64,000 nucleotides of DNA from Hymenobacter cavernae (GCF_014641455.1 NZ_BMHT01000002.1:580605-644604); one strand, 5' to 3'. Shown: positions 32,237 to 41,633, counted from the stretch's first letter. Translations and numbers: made by a program. Notes: generated by a model not told the origin, from the letters alone.

Positions 32237-33988
32237 TTGTCTACTCCACTGCCTCCCTCGCGCGCCAGCACCTTATTTCGCCGTAAAAGCATTGCTCAGC
32301 TTCAGTCCAACCCGCCCGCCGATGCCGATGGTCACGGGCACGCAGGCCTGGCCCGACACCTCACCGTGCGCGACCTTACGGCCCTCGGCATTGCGGCCGT
32401 TATCGGCGCGGGTATCTTCAGCACCATTGGCAACGCCTCCCACGACGGCGGACCGGCCGTGTCGCTGCTATTCGTATTCACGGCCGTGGCCTGCGCGTTT
32501 TCAGCCTTGTGCTACGCGCAGTTCGCGGCTACCATTCCCGTCAGCGGCTCGGCTTATACGTATGCCTATGCTTCCTTCGGCGAGCTGGTTGCCTGGATTA
32601 TCGGCTGGGCGCTCATCATGGAATATGCCGTCGGCAACATCGTGGTGGCTATTTCCTGGTCCGACTACTTCACTGGCTTGCTCGACGGCATCGGGCTGCA
32701 TATTCCTGATTATCTGACCCTAGGTACCCAAAGCGCCTACAAAGGCTACCACGAGGTGCTCGATATGATGCAGGCGCGGCAGCCGCTATCGGAAGCTTCA
32801 CCGGCGCAACTCGACGCCTACCGCGTCTGGAACAGCGCCCCGGCGCTGTTCGGCGACTTCAAGCTGGTCTGCGACCTGCCCGCGTTCTGCATTACGGTGC
32901 TCGTCACGGCCCTGGTGTACATCGGCATCAAAGAATCGAAAACCGCTTCTAACCTGCTGGTTTTGTTGAAGCTAGCCGTAGTAGCCGTCGTTATTGCGGT
33001 GGGCGCTTTCTACGTGAAATCAGCCAACTGGACGCCTTTCGCTCCCAATGGTGTAGGGGGAGTGCTCAAAGGCGTGTCGGCCGTGTTCTTCGCCTACATC
33101 GGCTTCGACGCCATCAGCACCACGGCCGAGGAATGCAAGAATCCGCAGCGCGACCTGCCCCGCGCCATGATTTACGCCCTGGTGATTTGCACCGTGCTAT
33201 ACGTCATTATCACGCTGGTACTCACCGGCATGGTGAGCTACAAAGAGCTAGGTGTCGGCGACCCGCTGTCGTTCGTGTTCAAGAAAGTGGGCGTCGATTG
33301 GCTGGCGGGCGTGGTGGCCGTGTCGGCCGTATTCGCCATGACGTCGGTGCTGCTCGTGTTCCAAATCGGTCAGCCGCGCATCTGGCTGACGATGAGCCGC
33401 GACGGATTGCTGCCGCCCGTGTTTGCCAGGGTGCACCCGAAGTTTCACACGCCCTCGTTCAGCACCATCGTCACGGGCTTCTTCGTGGGCGTGCCGGCCT
33501 TGCTGCTCAACATGGACCTCGTTATCGACCTGACTAGCATCGGCACGCTGTTCGCCTTCGCGCTGGTGTGCGGCGGCATCCTCGTTATCGACCCGTATGG
33601 CCGGTCGGATGCCCGCTTCAAGGTGCCGTACGTGAATGGGCGCTTTCTGGTGCCCCTGATCCTGCTGGTAGGCGGCGTGCTGCTGCTGAACTATAATCGA
33701 CCAGCAATCAATGAGTTCTGGCAAGCCCTGACCAGCGGCCACTACGACCAGTTTCGGCACCTCATTCCAATGATCGTGTTCCTGCTGTTCTGCGTGGGGC
33801 TGGCGGTGGTGTCGTTCACCAAGCGCTTGTCGTTGCTGCCGGTGCTAGGTCTGCTCACCAACCTGTACCTGATGACCCAGCTCGGTATCAGCAACTGGAT
33901 CCTGTTCTTCGGCTGGCTGATTATTGGGCTGGCTATCTACTTCAGCTACAGCAACAAGCATAGTAAGCTCAATGCAGTTAGAGTGTAG
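32237..33988 (+). CDS. APC-family amino acid permease
   Basis: A 583-residue transporter if translation starts at the TTG at 32237 (LSTPLPPSRASTLFRRKSIA). The longest frame begins at 32045, but its first 64 residues are Arg/Ala-rich and contain the promoter-like box, so they are probably not coding. GIAAVIGAGIFSTIGN is the substrate-binding break of helix 1 of the APC fold. About twelve or more membrane helices follow, with FFAYIGFDAISTTAEECKNP in the helix 6 region. The family, close to YfnA/CAT-type cationic or broad amino acid permeases, uses proton symport. Specificity cannot be read. The TAG stop lies inside a family C intergenic repeat. Confidence 0.88.
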   Translation: MSTPLPPSRASTLFRRKSIAQLQSNPPADADGHGHAGLARHLTVRDLTALGIAAVIGAGIFSTIGNASHDGGPAVSLLFVFTAVACAFSALCYAQFAATIPVSGSAYTYAYASFGELVAWIIGWALIMEYAVGNIVVAISWSDYFTGLLDGIGLHIPDYLTLGTQSAYKGYHEVLDMMQARQPLSEASPAQLDAYRVWNSAPALFGDFKLVCDLPAFCITVLVTALVYIGIKESKTASNLLVLLKLAVVAVVIAVGAFYVKSANWTPFAPNGVGGVLKGVSAVFFAYIGFDAISTTAEECKNPQRDLPRAMIYALVICTVLYVIITLVLTGMVSYKELGVGDPLSFVFKKVGVDWLAGVVAVSAVFAMTSVLLVFQIGQPRIWLTMSRDGLLPPVFARVHPKFHTPSFSTIVTGFFVGVPALLLNMDLVIDLTSIGTLFAFALVCGGILVIDPYGRSDARFKVPYVNGRFLVPLILLVGGVLLLNYNRPAINEFWQALTSGHYDQFRHLIPMIVFLLFCVGLAVVSFTKRLSLLPVLGLLTNLYLMTQLGISNWILFFGWLIIGLAIYFSYSNKHSKLNAVRV

Positions 33989-34086
33989 CGCGAAGCTCCC
34001 GCTTCGCGTATCGTTGAACGACTTGCACCTAGGTTGGTAGCAACGATTATCGTTCAACGATATGCGAAGCACAGGCTTCGCGCTAC
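33985..34086. repeat. Intergenic inverted repeat, family C, copy 2
   Basis: Left arm GTAGCGCGAAGCTCCCGCTT then CGCGTATCGTTGAACG; the right arm is its mirror (CGTTCAACGATATGCGAAGC to TTCGCGCTAC) with about four mismatches over 36 bp. CCTAGG lies in the loop. The first GTAG contains the TAG stop of the permease gene (33986-33988). It separates convergent genes and is probably a bidirectional terminator. Confidence 0.85.
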
Positions 34087-34093
34087 ACCCTGC

Positions 34094-35212
34094 TCAGTAC
34101 CAGTTCAACTCGCCTTTCAGCACCGTCGCCTGCACTTCAAACTGCTCATTCATCAAACACAGATCAGCCTGATACCCAGGGTGAATCTGACCTAGGTCGT
34201 CGTCGAGACCTAGCACCTGGGCCGGGTACAGCGTGGCCATGCGCAAGCTCTCCGCCAACGGAATACCAACATGCTCCACGCAGTTGCGCACTGCCTGGGG
34301 CATGGTCAGCGCCGAGCCGGCGAGCGTGCCCTGCTCATCCACGAAGTAGTTCTCTTGGCGACGAAAGCGGTACGCGCCTTCTGTTGAGCTGTCGACGGCA
34401 TCCGTAATCAGGTACAGCCGCTCACCCATTACTTTCTTGCTAATGCGTACGGCCGCGAAGGCGCAGTGCACACCATCGGCAATGATGCTGGCGCGGGCCG
34501 AATCCGCGTCGTAGATGGCGCCCACTAGGCCGGGTTCCCGACTGCCGAGCTGCGACATGGCGTTGAATAAGTGCGTGGCGGCGTTGAAACCCAGCCGAAA
34601 GGCTTCGCTGCCTTGCTCGTAGGTGGCATTGGAGTGGCCAGCCGAGCGCACCACGCCGGCCGCGCGCAGCAACGTTATCACCTCAGGCGGCGTCACTTCC
34701 GGAGCTAGGGTCATCATGCGCAGAATCCCCTTGGCCTCGGTCAGTAGCTCACTAATCGCCTCAGACGTTGGAGTTTGAATAAACTCCTCCTGGTGCGCGC
34801 CTTTCTTGATGGGGTTGATATATGGCCCTTCCAGATGCAGGCCGAGCAGACCCGGCATCGTGGGCTGTGCTTCTCGGACTGCCGCTATGGCCGCTTGCAT
34901 CATCGCCGCCGAGTTGGTGGGCATGGTGGGTAGAAAGCTCGTGGTACCGTGTCGTAGCGTATGCGCCCGAATGCTCGCCAAAGCTGCCGTCGATGGGTCG
35001 ACGGAGAAGAGGCTGCCGCCCCCGCCATACAGCTGCAAATCAATGAAGCCCGGACTTAAAATGCCGCCCCGGCAGTCGTGGCGGGGTATTTCGGCCGGCT
35101 CGGCCACGGCCGGCAGCACGCTTTCAATCGTAGATCCATTAACCAGCACGGAGTGGTTGTGCAGCACACTATTGCCGGTGTAGATAGTGCAGTTGGTAAG
35201 CAGGTAACGCAC
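34094..35212 (-). CDS. nagA: N-acetylglucosamine-6-phosphate deacetylase
   Basis: A 372-residue amidohydrolase. Metal ligands and catalytic residues are visible: E128 in GLHLEGPYINP, H193 in SAGHSNATY, H214 in ATHLFNAM and D271 in LITDAVD; GFIDLQLYGGGG takes the place of the usual HxHG at strand 1, as in most NagA proteins. It converts GlcNAc-6-P to GlcN-6-P plus acetate. The next enzyme in the pathway, NagB, is encoded directly upstream on the same strand, though 105 bp apart with an inverted repeat between. Confidence 0.95.
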   Translation of the reverse strand: MRYLLTNCTIYTGNSVLHNHSVLVNGSTIESVLPAVAEPAEIPRHDCRGGILSPGFIDLQLYGGGGSLFSVDPSTAALASIRAHTLRHGTTSFLPTMPTNSAAMMQAAIAAVREAQPTMPGLLGLHLEGPYINPIKKGAHQEEFIQTPTSEAISELLTEAKGILRMMTLAPEVTPPEVITLLRAAGVVRSAGHSNATYEQGSEAFRLGFNAATHLFNAMSQLGSREPGLVGAIYDADSARASIIADGVHCAFAAVRISKKVMGERLYLITDAVDSSTEGAYRFRRQENYFVDEQGTLAGSALTMPQAVRNCVEHVGIPLAESLRMATLYPAQVLGLDDDLGQIHPGYQADLCLMNEQFEVQATVLKGELNWY

Positions 35213-35217
35213 GGAGT

Positions 35218-35310
35218 GGTGAGCTAGTGAGGTGGTGAAATGGTGAGTTTTAGATGCTATCTACGCAAGTAGAGCATGGAATCACCATCTCACCACCTCA
35301 CTAGCTCACC
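35218..35310. repeat. Intergenic inverted repeat, family F, copy 1
   Basis: Arms GGTGAGCTAGTGAGGTGGTG (from 35218) and CACCACCTCACTAGCTCACC (to 35310) pair over about 29 bp with few mismatches; a small inner hairpin GCTATCTACG/GTAGAGC is in the loop. It lies between nagB and nagA, so could reduce read-through into nagA. A related repeat is at 37640-37731. Confidence 0.8.
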
Positions 35311-35317
35311 ATCTCAC

Positions 35318-37234
35318 CTAATACTGCCAGCGCACGAAGGCTTCGATGGCTTCGTACTCCGGCAGACCTAGGTGGTCGTAGAGGCGGGCGGTGGTGCGGT
35401 TGCGCTCCTCGGCGCGCTGCCAGAACTCGCGCTGGTCGGCGCCGGGAAACAGCGGGCGATCCTTCTGCGACTGGTGCTTGAAGATGGCGCGGCGCTTGCG
35501 CGTCAGCTCCTGCGGGGAGAGCGGCACGGCCATTTCGATCTGCTCGATGCCCCATTCCTGCCACGCCCCGCGGTAGAGCCACACCCAGCAATCCTTCAGC
35601 CAATCAGTGTCTTGCGCTTTCAGGCGCTGCACGGCCTGCATGATGGCTGCCAGGCATACGCGGTGCGTGCCGTGCGGGTCGCTCAGGTCGCCGGCGGCGT
35701 AAATCTGATGGGGCTGAAGCTGATTGAGCAGCTCCATCGTCAGCTTAATATCTTCCTCGCCCAGTGGCTTTTTGCGCACGCGGCCTGTCTCATAAAAGGG
35801 GAGGTTCATAAAATGGGCGTGGTCGTCTGGGAGGCCGGCATAGCGACAGGCAGACCTAGCTTCGCCCTGCCGAATCAGCCCCTTAATAAGCTGCACATCA
35901 GGCGAATCGACCTGCCCCGGCGCCTTCTGCTGCAACGACTCAACCACACGCTGATACAACGACTCCGTCGGAGCGCCCTGAAGCTGAAAGGCTTGCTCAT
36001 AGGAAGACGCAAACTCCGCGAACCGGATGGCCTCGTCATCAAACACGGCAATGTTGCCCGAGGTCTGGTACGCCACATGCACGTCGTGCCCTTGGTCGAC
36101 GAGCCGCAGCAGCGTGCCGCCCATGCTGATTACATCGTCGTCGGGGTGAGGGCTGAAGATCAGCACCCGCTTCGGGAAGGGGCTAGCCCGCTCCGGCCGG
36201 TGGGTGTCATCGGCATTGGGCTTGCCACCCGGCCAACCCGTGATGGTGTGCTGCAACTGGTTGAAAATCTTGATGTTGATTTCGTAAGCCGAGCCTGCCT
36301 CTGCCAGGAGCGCCGATAGTCCGTGCTCGTTGTAGTCTTCTTCCGTGAGCTTCAGAATGGGCTTCTCGACGTGGCGGGCCAGCCACGTCACGGCCTTGCG
36401 CTCCAGGGCTTCATTCTGCCAGGCGCAGGGCAAGCTGGCCAGCCAGGGCGTTTTGCGCTGCGTCAGCTCGGCAGCGGCGGCTTCGTCCAGAATCACGCGC
36501 ACATGCGGGTGTTTTTGCAGGTAAGTAGCTGGCACTGAATCGGTCATGGCGCCTTCCACCATACGTTTCACCACGGCCGCTTTGCCCTCGCCCCAGGCGA
36601 GCAGCACGATTGCGCGGGCTTCCAGAATGGTGCCCACGCCCATCGTGATGGCGCGGCGCGGCACGTTTTCCTCCCCGAAAAAGTCGGAGGCCGCATCGGT
36701 GCGCGTAATCTGGTCGAGGGTGATGAGGCGGGTGCGCGAGGCCGGCCCCGAGCCCGGCTCGTTGAAGCCAATGTGGCCGGTGCGCCCGATACCTAGAATC
36801 TGCAAATCGATGCCGCCAACCGCCACAATCTGCTGCTCGTAGCGCCGCCCAAAGTCGGCTACTTCGCCGGCCGACACGGTTCCGTCGGGAATGTGCACGT
36901 TCTCCGGCCTGATGTCGATGTGGTCGAACAAATACTCGTGCATGAAGCGCACGTAGCTTTGCAGCGAATCGGGCGCCATCGGGTAGTATTCGTCGAGGTT
37001 GAACGTAATAACGTTCTGAAAGCTAACGCCTTCCTCCTGGTGCAGGCGCACCAGCTCTTCGTAGAGGCGCGTGGGCGTGGAGCCCGTGGCCAGACCTAGC
37101 ACGCACGGCCGACCTTCCGCCTGGCGCTGTTGCATGAGCTGCACGATGTCGCGTGCGACGGCAACGGAAGCCAGCTCCGAATCGGGGTAGATGGTCGTGG
37201 GAATACGCTCAACGTACGTTTCGAGGGCAGTCAT
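35318..37234 (-). CDS. nagB: Glucosamine-6-phosphate deaminase fused to LmbE/PIG-L-like domain
   Basis: A 638-residue two-domain protein. Residues about 1-270 are NagB-type: LGLATGSTPTRLYEEL, VITFNLDEYY (catalytic Asp) and GIGRTGHIGFNEPGS. A linker with ETGRVRKKPL-type and other segments leads to an LmbE/PIG-L deacetylase-like domain from about 355, marked by LIFSPHPDDDVISMGGTL with the zinc-binding HPDD. The first domain turns GlcN-6-P into fructose-6-P and ammonia. The second may deacetylate an amino-sugar substrate. This fusion is known in Bacteroidota NagB proteins. Together with nagA it forms a GlcNAc catabolic module. Confidence 0.92.
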   Translation of the reverse strand: MTALETYVERIPTTIYPDSELASVAVARDIVQLMQQRQAEGRPCVLGLATGSTPTRLYEELVRLHQEEGVSFQNVITFNLDEYYPMAPDSLQSYVRFMHEYLFDHIDIRPENVHIPDGTVSAGEVADFGRRYEQQIVAVGGIDLQILGIGRTGHIGFNEPGSGPASRTRLITLDQITRTDAASDFFGEENVPRRAITMGVGTILEARAIVLLAWGEGKAAVVKRMVEGAMTDSVPATYLQKHPHVRVILDEAAAAELTQRKTPWLASLPCAWQNEALERKAVTWLARHVEKPILKLTEEDYNEHGLSALLAEAGSAYEINIKIFNQLQHTITGWPGGKPNADDTHRPERASPFPKRVLIFSPHPDDDVISMGGTLLRLVDQGHDVHVAYQTSGNIAVFDDEAIRFAEFASSYEQAFQLQGAPTESLYQRVVESLQQKAPGQVDSPDVQLIKGLIRQGEARSACRYAGLPDDHAHFMNLPFYETGRVRKKPLGEEDIKLTMELLNQLQPHQIYAAGDLSDPHGTHRVCLAAIMQAVQRLKAQDTDWLKDCWVWLYRGAWQEWGIEQIEMAVPLSPQELTRKRRAIFKHQSQKDRPLFPGADQREFWQRAEERNRTTARLYDHLGLPEYEAIEAFVRWQY

Positions 37235-37374
37235 AGGAGAGGGGCTAAAAGAAGTGTGCGGATAGAACGAGAGCTTGGCGGCGGAACCGCTCCGGGGCTA
37301 GCTTTAGCGTTGAGCTATAGTAGGTTATCCTACGCAGTAAGTCAACCGAATTTTCAGCGAGCCCCGGCCGGCAC

Positions 37375-37635
37375 CTAGCCCCGCGTGACTTTGCCCTGCA
37401 AATCCCAGTGGCTGTGCGCCACGGCCATGCTGCCTGGCTGGCGCTTGATGGTGCGTGTATACCGCTCGCCGGCGATAGCGCCATCGGGGCGTCTCTTCCC
37501 AAAAAACAGGGTCATGGGCTCGCCTAACTCATTGGTGAGAAAGGTGATGTCGTAGCCCTTGAAAACGTCGTCGATCCGCGACGAAGGCTCATAAATCTTG
37601 CTCAGCTTCTGGTCTAATAAGCGGTGGAGTGGCAT
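37375..37635 (-). CDS. Small conserved-looking protein of unknown function
   Basis: An 86-residue protein with a balanced composition: GYDITFLTNELGEPMTLFFG, then GERYTRTIKRQPG. It ends in HSHWDLQGKVTRG. The beta-rich pattern and lack of signal peptide suggest a small cytoplasmic protein. It is divergent from the SGNH hydrolase gene and lies upstream of nagB on the same strand. I do not recognise a family, but the frame looks coding. Confidence 0.6.
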   Translation of the reverse strand: MPLHRLLDQKLSKIYEPSSRIDDVFKGYDITFLTNELGEPMTLFFGKRRPDGAIAGERYTRTIKRQPGSMAVAHSHWDLQGKVTRG

Positions 37636-37639
37636 GGCG

Positions 37640-37731
37640 GTGGTGAGAGGTGAAATGGTGAGGGTGAGATGGTGAGTATTTAACGTTGAGCAAACTAGTT
37701 TTGCTACATTACTACCTCACCTCTCACCACA
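37640..37731. repeat. Intergenic inverted repeat, family F, copy 2
   Basis: GTGGTGAGAGGTGAAATGGTG on the left and CTCACCTCTCACCAC on the right pair across 16-17 bp; the GGTGAAATGGTGAG part is shared with the copy at 35218. It fills the short gap between two divergent start codons (37635 and 37735), so terminator function is unlikely for this copy. An inner palindrome AGCAAACTAGTTTTGCT is at 37689-37705. Confidence 0.7.
37696..37703 (+). promoter_or_regulatory. -7 box of the SGNH hydrolase gene
   Basis: TAGTTTTG is a perfect TAnnTTTG match 32 bp before the hydrolase ATG, inside the family F repeat. No clear -33 TTTG at usual distance. Confidence 0.45.
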
Positions 37732-37734
37732 GCC

Positions 37735-38379
37735 ATGCGCCCGTACGTTCTAAAAACCTGGCTTCTAAGCCTTCTGCTAGCCCTCGTGGCCGACCTAGGT
37801 TTTGCCCAGTCCAAAATCAAAGTGGCGTGCGTCGGCAACAGCATCACCGAAGGCTACGGGCTGAAGGACGGCAGAACCTACCCTGTGCAGCTGCAAGCGC
37901 TACTCGGCGACACCTACGAGGTGCAGAACTACGGCGTGAGTGGCCGCACGCTGCTGAAGCAGGGCGACCGGCCATACTGGAAAGAAGCTAAGTACCAGCA
38001 GGTGTTGCAATGGCAGCCTAACATCGTGGTAATCAAGCTAGGTACCAACGACTCGAAGCCGCAGAACTGGCAGCACAAAACCGAGTTCAAGAAGGACTAT
38101 GTGGCTTTTGTGAAGTCGTTCAAGAAGCTGCCGTCGCACCCGAAGGTTTACATCTGCAAGCCCATGCCAGCGTACCGGACGAATTTCAGTATCAATCCAG
38201 AAATCATTAAGAATGAGATAATTCCGCTGATAGAAGCAGTTGCGAAGAAGACGCACGTGCAGGTCATTGACCTCTACACGCCCATGCTCGGCCACGACGA
38301 CCTGGCCCCCGATGGCATTCACCCCACCTCGGAAGGCGACGCCATTCTGGCGCAGGAGGTCTACAAAGCCATTAAGTAG
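37735..38379 (+). CDS. Secreted SGNH/GDSL hydrolase
   Basis: A 214-residue protein with a signal peptide (LLSLLLALVADLGFAQ). Block I is VACVGNSITEGYG (nucleophile Ser), block III is VIKLGTNDS (Gly-x-Asn-Asp), and block V is APDGIHPTSEG with the catalytic Asp-His. The Asn of GxND and all catalytic residues are present. Such enzymes are carbohydrate or lipid esterases, often acetyl-esterases of polysaccharides in this phylum. With the GH31 gene downstream it may act on decorated plant polysaccharide, which is an inference. Confidence 0.88.
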   Translation: MRPYVLKTWLLSLLLALVADLGFAQSKIKVACVGNSITEGYGLKDGRTYPVQLQALLGDTYEVQNYGVSGRTLLKQGDRPYWKEAKYQQVLQWQPNIVVIKLGTNDSKPQNWQHKTEFKKDYVAFVKSFKKLPSHPKVYICKPMPAYRTNFSINPEIIKNEIIPLIEAVAKKTHVQVIDLYTPMLGHDDLAPDGIHPTSEGDAILAQEVYKAIK

Positions 38380-38452
38380 CCCAAATTGCCGTAGATGAAT
38401 TAAGCCCTAGCAGGGAATATAGTGTTAAAAATCAAGGCAGTAACATAACCTG

Positions 38453-38506
38453 GCCCCAGCGGGGCGACACCTAGGTTCCAAGGACGGGTGCCGCCCCGCT
38501 GGGGCT
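38453..38506. repeat. Intergenic inverted repeat, family B, copy 2
   Basis: GGCCCCAGCGGGGCGACACC on the left and GGGTGCCGCCCCGCTGGGGC on the right, with a CCTAGG in the loop. The arms are nearly identical to those at 10800-10860. It lies between two co-directional genes and may terminate the SGNH hydrolase transcript. Confidence 0.82.
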
Positions 38507-38577
38507 CGCGGCCTATCTGGTTTGCAACGGAAGCTACGAGGTAACAGCATTACCAGCAGTTGTTTGGCGAAAATGGT

Positions 38578-38585
38578 TTCCTTTG
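38578..38585 (+). promoter_or_regulatory. Possible -7 box of the GH31 gene
   Basis: TTCCTTTG matches seven of eight positions of TAnnTTTG and lies 25 bp before the ATG at 38610, inside the longer open frame. It supports the later start. Confidence 0.4.
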
Positions 38586-38609
38586 CCGCTAGCCAACGTT
38601 TGCAATCCT

Positions 38610-41480
38610 ATGTTGAAACGATACCGGACGGGTAGTAGTGTTATTGTGGGTCTGTTTGCTTTAGCGGCCGCTACTCAGGCCCAGGCACAACGGGCGAGGG
38701 TAGAAAAGCTAGGTGACGGTATCCTGATTCATCTGCCACCGGCCGAGGAGCAGAAAGCCCGCACGATCCGGCTGCAAGTCGTTGGGAAAAAGATCCTGCA
38801 CGTGCAGGCCAGCCCGCTCGATACCGTATCGACCATGAAAAGCCTGATGGCGGTGGAACAAGCGCCGACTTCCGCTAAGTGGCAGTATAAGAGCAGGAAA
38901 GGTGAGGCGGTTGTCAGCACCGCCACGCTCACGGCTACCATTTCGCTGCAAACCGGCGCCATTACCTTCACCGATGCCAAAGGCCAGGTGCTCTTGCGCG
39001 AACCTAGCTTTGGGGGCAAAACCTTCACGCGCACCGTCGCTGATGGACAGCCGCTGTATGCGGTAGAGCAGCTGTTCGAGTCGCCCGCCGATGAGGCGCT
39101 GTACGGCCTAGGTCAGCACCAGAACGGAGTGATGAACTACAAAGGCCAACAGGTTGAGCTGGCTCAGAACAACACCGACGTGGGGGTGCCGTTTCTGCTG
39201 TCGAGCAAAAACTACGGCGTGCTCTGGGATAATTATTCTATTACGAAAGTCGGCGATACGCGTGATTATGAGCCGCTTGCCACGCTGAAGCTTTACGCCA
39301 AAACTGGCGAGCAAGGCTGGCTGACGGCTACCTACGTCAATAAGAAGAACCCCGGCCAAGTCGTAGTGCAGCGCCCGGAGTCGGTGATTAACTACGAGTT
39401 TCTGGAAGATCAGAAGAACTTCCCGGCCACCGTGAAGCTAGGTGATGTGCTGGGAACCTGGGAAGGCAGCATTGAGTCGGAAACGACGGGGCTGCACCAC
39501 TTTCTGCTCAAGAATGCCGGCTACGCCAAACTCTACATTGATGGGAAAGAAGTAGTTAACAAGTGGCGCCAGGCCTGGAACCCCGGCACATCGGTGGTGC
39601 CACTCCCGATGGAGAAAGGCCGCAAGTACAGCCTCAAGCTCGAATGGGACCCCGACGGCGGCGAGTCGTACCTAGGTTTGAAGTGGCTGAGCCCGTTGGT
39701 GGGTGCCAGTCAGCAGCAGTATGGATTTCGCTCCGAAGCGGGCCGCGACCTGAACTACTACTTCGTGCAGGGCAGCTCGTCCGACGAGGTAATCAGCGGC
39801 TACCGCACCATCACGGGGCCGGCACCCATCGCGCCGAAGTGGGCCATGGGCTTCTGGCAGAGCCGGGAGCGGTACAAAACGCAGGACGAGCTACTGACCA
39901 CGGCCGCCGAGTTTCGCAAGCGCCAGATTCCCATTGATAATATCGTGCTCGACTGGTCGTATTGGAAGCAGGCGGAGTGGGGCAGCCAGGAGTTTGACCC
40001 CGTCCGCTTCGCTAACCCGGAAGGCATGATCAAAACCCTGCATGAGCAGAACCTGCACTTCATGATTTCGGTGTGGCCGAAGTTTTACGAGGGCATTCCG
40101 GCCTACAATGACTTCCTGACCAAAGGCTACCTCTACAAGCGCAACATCGCCAACCGCACCCGCGACTGGATTGCCCAGGGCTACACGTCTACTTTTTACG
40201 ACGCCTTCAACCCGCAGGCCCGGCAGGCGTTCTGGAACCTGATCAACACCAAGCTCTTCAGCAAAGGCATCGACGCGTGGTGGATGGACGCTTCCGAGCC
40301 CGACATCTACTCCAATACCAACGTACAGACGCGCAAGGAGTTGATGACGCCGACCTACCTAGGTTCCTCCACGCTGTACTTCAACGGATTTCCGCTGCAA
40401 AATGCGAAAGGCATCTACGAAGGCCAGCGCGGCACCCGGCCCGATCAGCGGGTGTTTCTGCTCACGCGCTCGGGCTACGCGGGTTCGCAGCGCTACGCGG
40501 CGGCCATCTGGAGCGGCGATATTGGCTCGCGCTGGGAAGACTTCAAGAACCAGATTCCGGCCGGGCTGAACTTCTCCATGTCCGGTATTCCGTACTGGAC
40601 CTCCGACATCGGCGGCTTTGCCGTGGAGCATCGCTATGAGAAAACTCCCATGGTGACCTCGGATCAGGAAGAATGGCGTGAGCTGAACACGCGCTGGTAC
40701 CAGTATGGCGCGTTCTGCCCGCTGTTTCGGGTGCACGGCCAATTTCCTTACCGTGAGATGTTTAACATTGCGCCCGAAGGCAGCCCGGCCTACCAGAGCA
40801 TGCTCTACTACGACCAGCTGCGCTACCGCCTGATGCCCTACATCTACTCGCTGGCCGGGCAAACGCACCACCAGAACGGCACCATCATGCGCGGGCTGGT
40901 GATGGATTTCGGGCAGGACGCGGCCGTGCGCAACATCAGCAATCAGTTCCTGTTCGGACCTAGCTTGCTGGTGAACCCGGTGACGGACTACCACGCCCGC
41001 AGCCGCTCGCTCTACCTGCCCGCGGGCACCGGCTGGTTCGACTTCTACTCGGGCCAGTACCAGAAGGGCGGCCAGACCATCACGGCCGATGCGCCGCTGG
41101 AACGCATGCCGCTGTACGTGCGCGAAGGCTCCATTCTGCCCTTCGGCCCCGCCATCCAATACACCACCGAGAAGCCCACCGACCCGATTACACTCTACGT
41201 TTACACCGGCAAGGATGGGCAGTTCACGCTGTATGAGGATGAGAATGTGAACTATAACTACGAGAAAGGCGCCTTCGCTACCATCCCGCTGACCTACGAT
41301 GAGAAAGCCAAAACGCTGACCATCGGCGAGCGGAAAGGCTCTTTCCCCGGCATGATGACCCGGCGCACATTCAACGTGGTATGGGTGAGTCAGGCCAGGC
41401 CCGTCGCCTGGAACCTAGGTGCCGCGCCGGGCAAAACGGTGCAGTATTCGGGCAGTGCGGTTTCGGTGAAGATGGAGTAG
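38610..41480 (+). CDS. Glycoside hydrolase family 31 with PA14 insert (alpha-xylosidase/alpha-glucosidase type)
   Basis: A 956-residue enzyme with a signal peptide (GLFALAAATQAQAQ). The start MLKRYRTGSS at 38610 is chosen over 38583 because a promoter-like box lies between. An N-terminal beta domain is followed by a PA14-like insert (about 240-375; GLHHFLLKNAGYAKLYIDG) and the catalytic barrel. D560 in DAWWMDASEPD is the GH31 nucleophile, and WSGDIGSRW holds the likely acid/base. PA14-bearing GH31 enzymes of Bacteroidota are often alpha-xylosidases acting on xyloglucan oligosaccharides, but alpha-glucosidase activity is possible. It lies convergent with a Nudix regulator that borders a SusCD locus. 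Confidence 0.9.
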   Translation: MLKRYRTGSSVIVGLFALAAATQAQAQRARVEKLGDGILIHLPPAEEQKARTIRLQVVGKKILHVQASPLDTVSTMKSLMAVEQAPTSAKWQYKSRKGEAVVSTATLTATISLQTGAITFTDAKGQVLLREPSFGGKTFTRTVADGQPLYAVEQLFESPADEALYGLGQHQNGVMNYKGQQVELAQNNTDVGVPFLLSSKNYGVLWDNYSITKVGDTRDYEPLATLKLYAKTGEQGWLTATYVNKKNPGQVVVQRPESVINYEFLEDQKNFPATVKLGDVLGTWEGSIESETTGLHHFLLKNAGYAKLYIDGKEVVNKWRQAWNPGTSVVPLPMEKGRKYSLKLEWDPDGGESYLGLKWLSPLVGASQQQYGFRSEAGRDLNYYFVQGSSSDEVISGYRTITGPAPIAPKWAMGFWQSRERYKTQDELLTTAAEFRKRQIPIDNIVLDWSYWKQAEWGSQEFDPVRFANPEGMIKTLHEQNLHFMISVWPKFYEGIPAYNDFLTKGYLYKRNIANRTRDWIAQGYTSTFYDAFNPQARQAFWNLINTKLFSKGIDAWWMDASEPDIYSNTNVQTRKELMTPTYLGSSTLYFNGFPLQNAKGIYEGQRGTRPDQRVFLLTRSGYAGSQRYAAAIWSGDIGSRWEDFKNQIPAGLNFSMSGIPYWTSDIGGFAVEHRYEKTPMVTSDQEEWRELNTRWYQYGAFCPLFRVHGQFPYREMFNIAPEGSPAYQSMLYYDQLRYRLMPYIYSLAGQTHHQNGTIMRGLVMDFGQDAAVRNISNQFLFGPSLLVNPVTDYHARSRSLYLPAGTGWFDFYSGQYQKGGQTITADAPLERMPLYVREGSILPFGPAIQYTTEKPTDPITLYVYTGKDGQFTLYEDENVNYNYEKGAFATIPLTYDEKAKTLTIGERKGSFPGMMTRRTFNVVWVSQARPVAWNLGAAPGKTVQYSGSAVSVKME

Positions 41481-41503
41481 CGCTCCTGCCCCTGGCGCGT
41501 GGA

Positions 41504-41633
41504 CCTCACCCTCGGCCCCTCTCCCCAGGAGAGGGGAGCCTAACGGAGTTTAAAGGTTTATTTTAGTGATTGTAATGTGTAATAAACAATTCGGCTGGCT
41601 CCCCTCTCCTGAGGAGAGGAGCTGGGGGTGAGG
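41504..41633. repeat. Intergenic inverted repeat between convergent genes
   Basis: CCTCACCCTCGGCCCCTCTC on the left and its counterpart GAGAGGAGCTGGGGGTGAGG on the right form a long stem; each arm also contains its own hairpin (CTCTCCCCAGGAGAGG and CCTCTCCTGAGGAGAGG). Similar CCTCACCCCCAGCCCCTCTCC repeats are common between genes of many bacteria. Bidirectional terminator function is likely. Confidence 0.8.
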
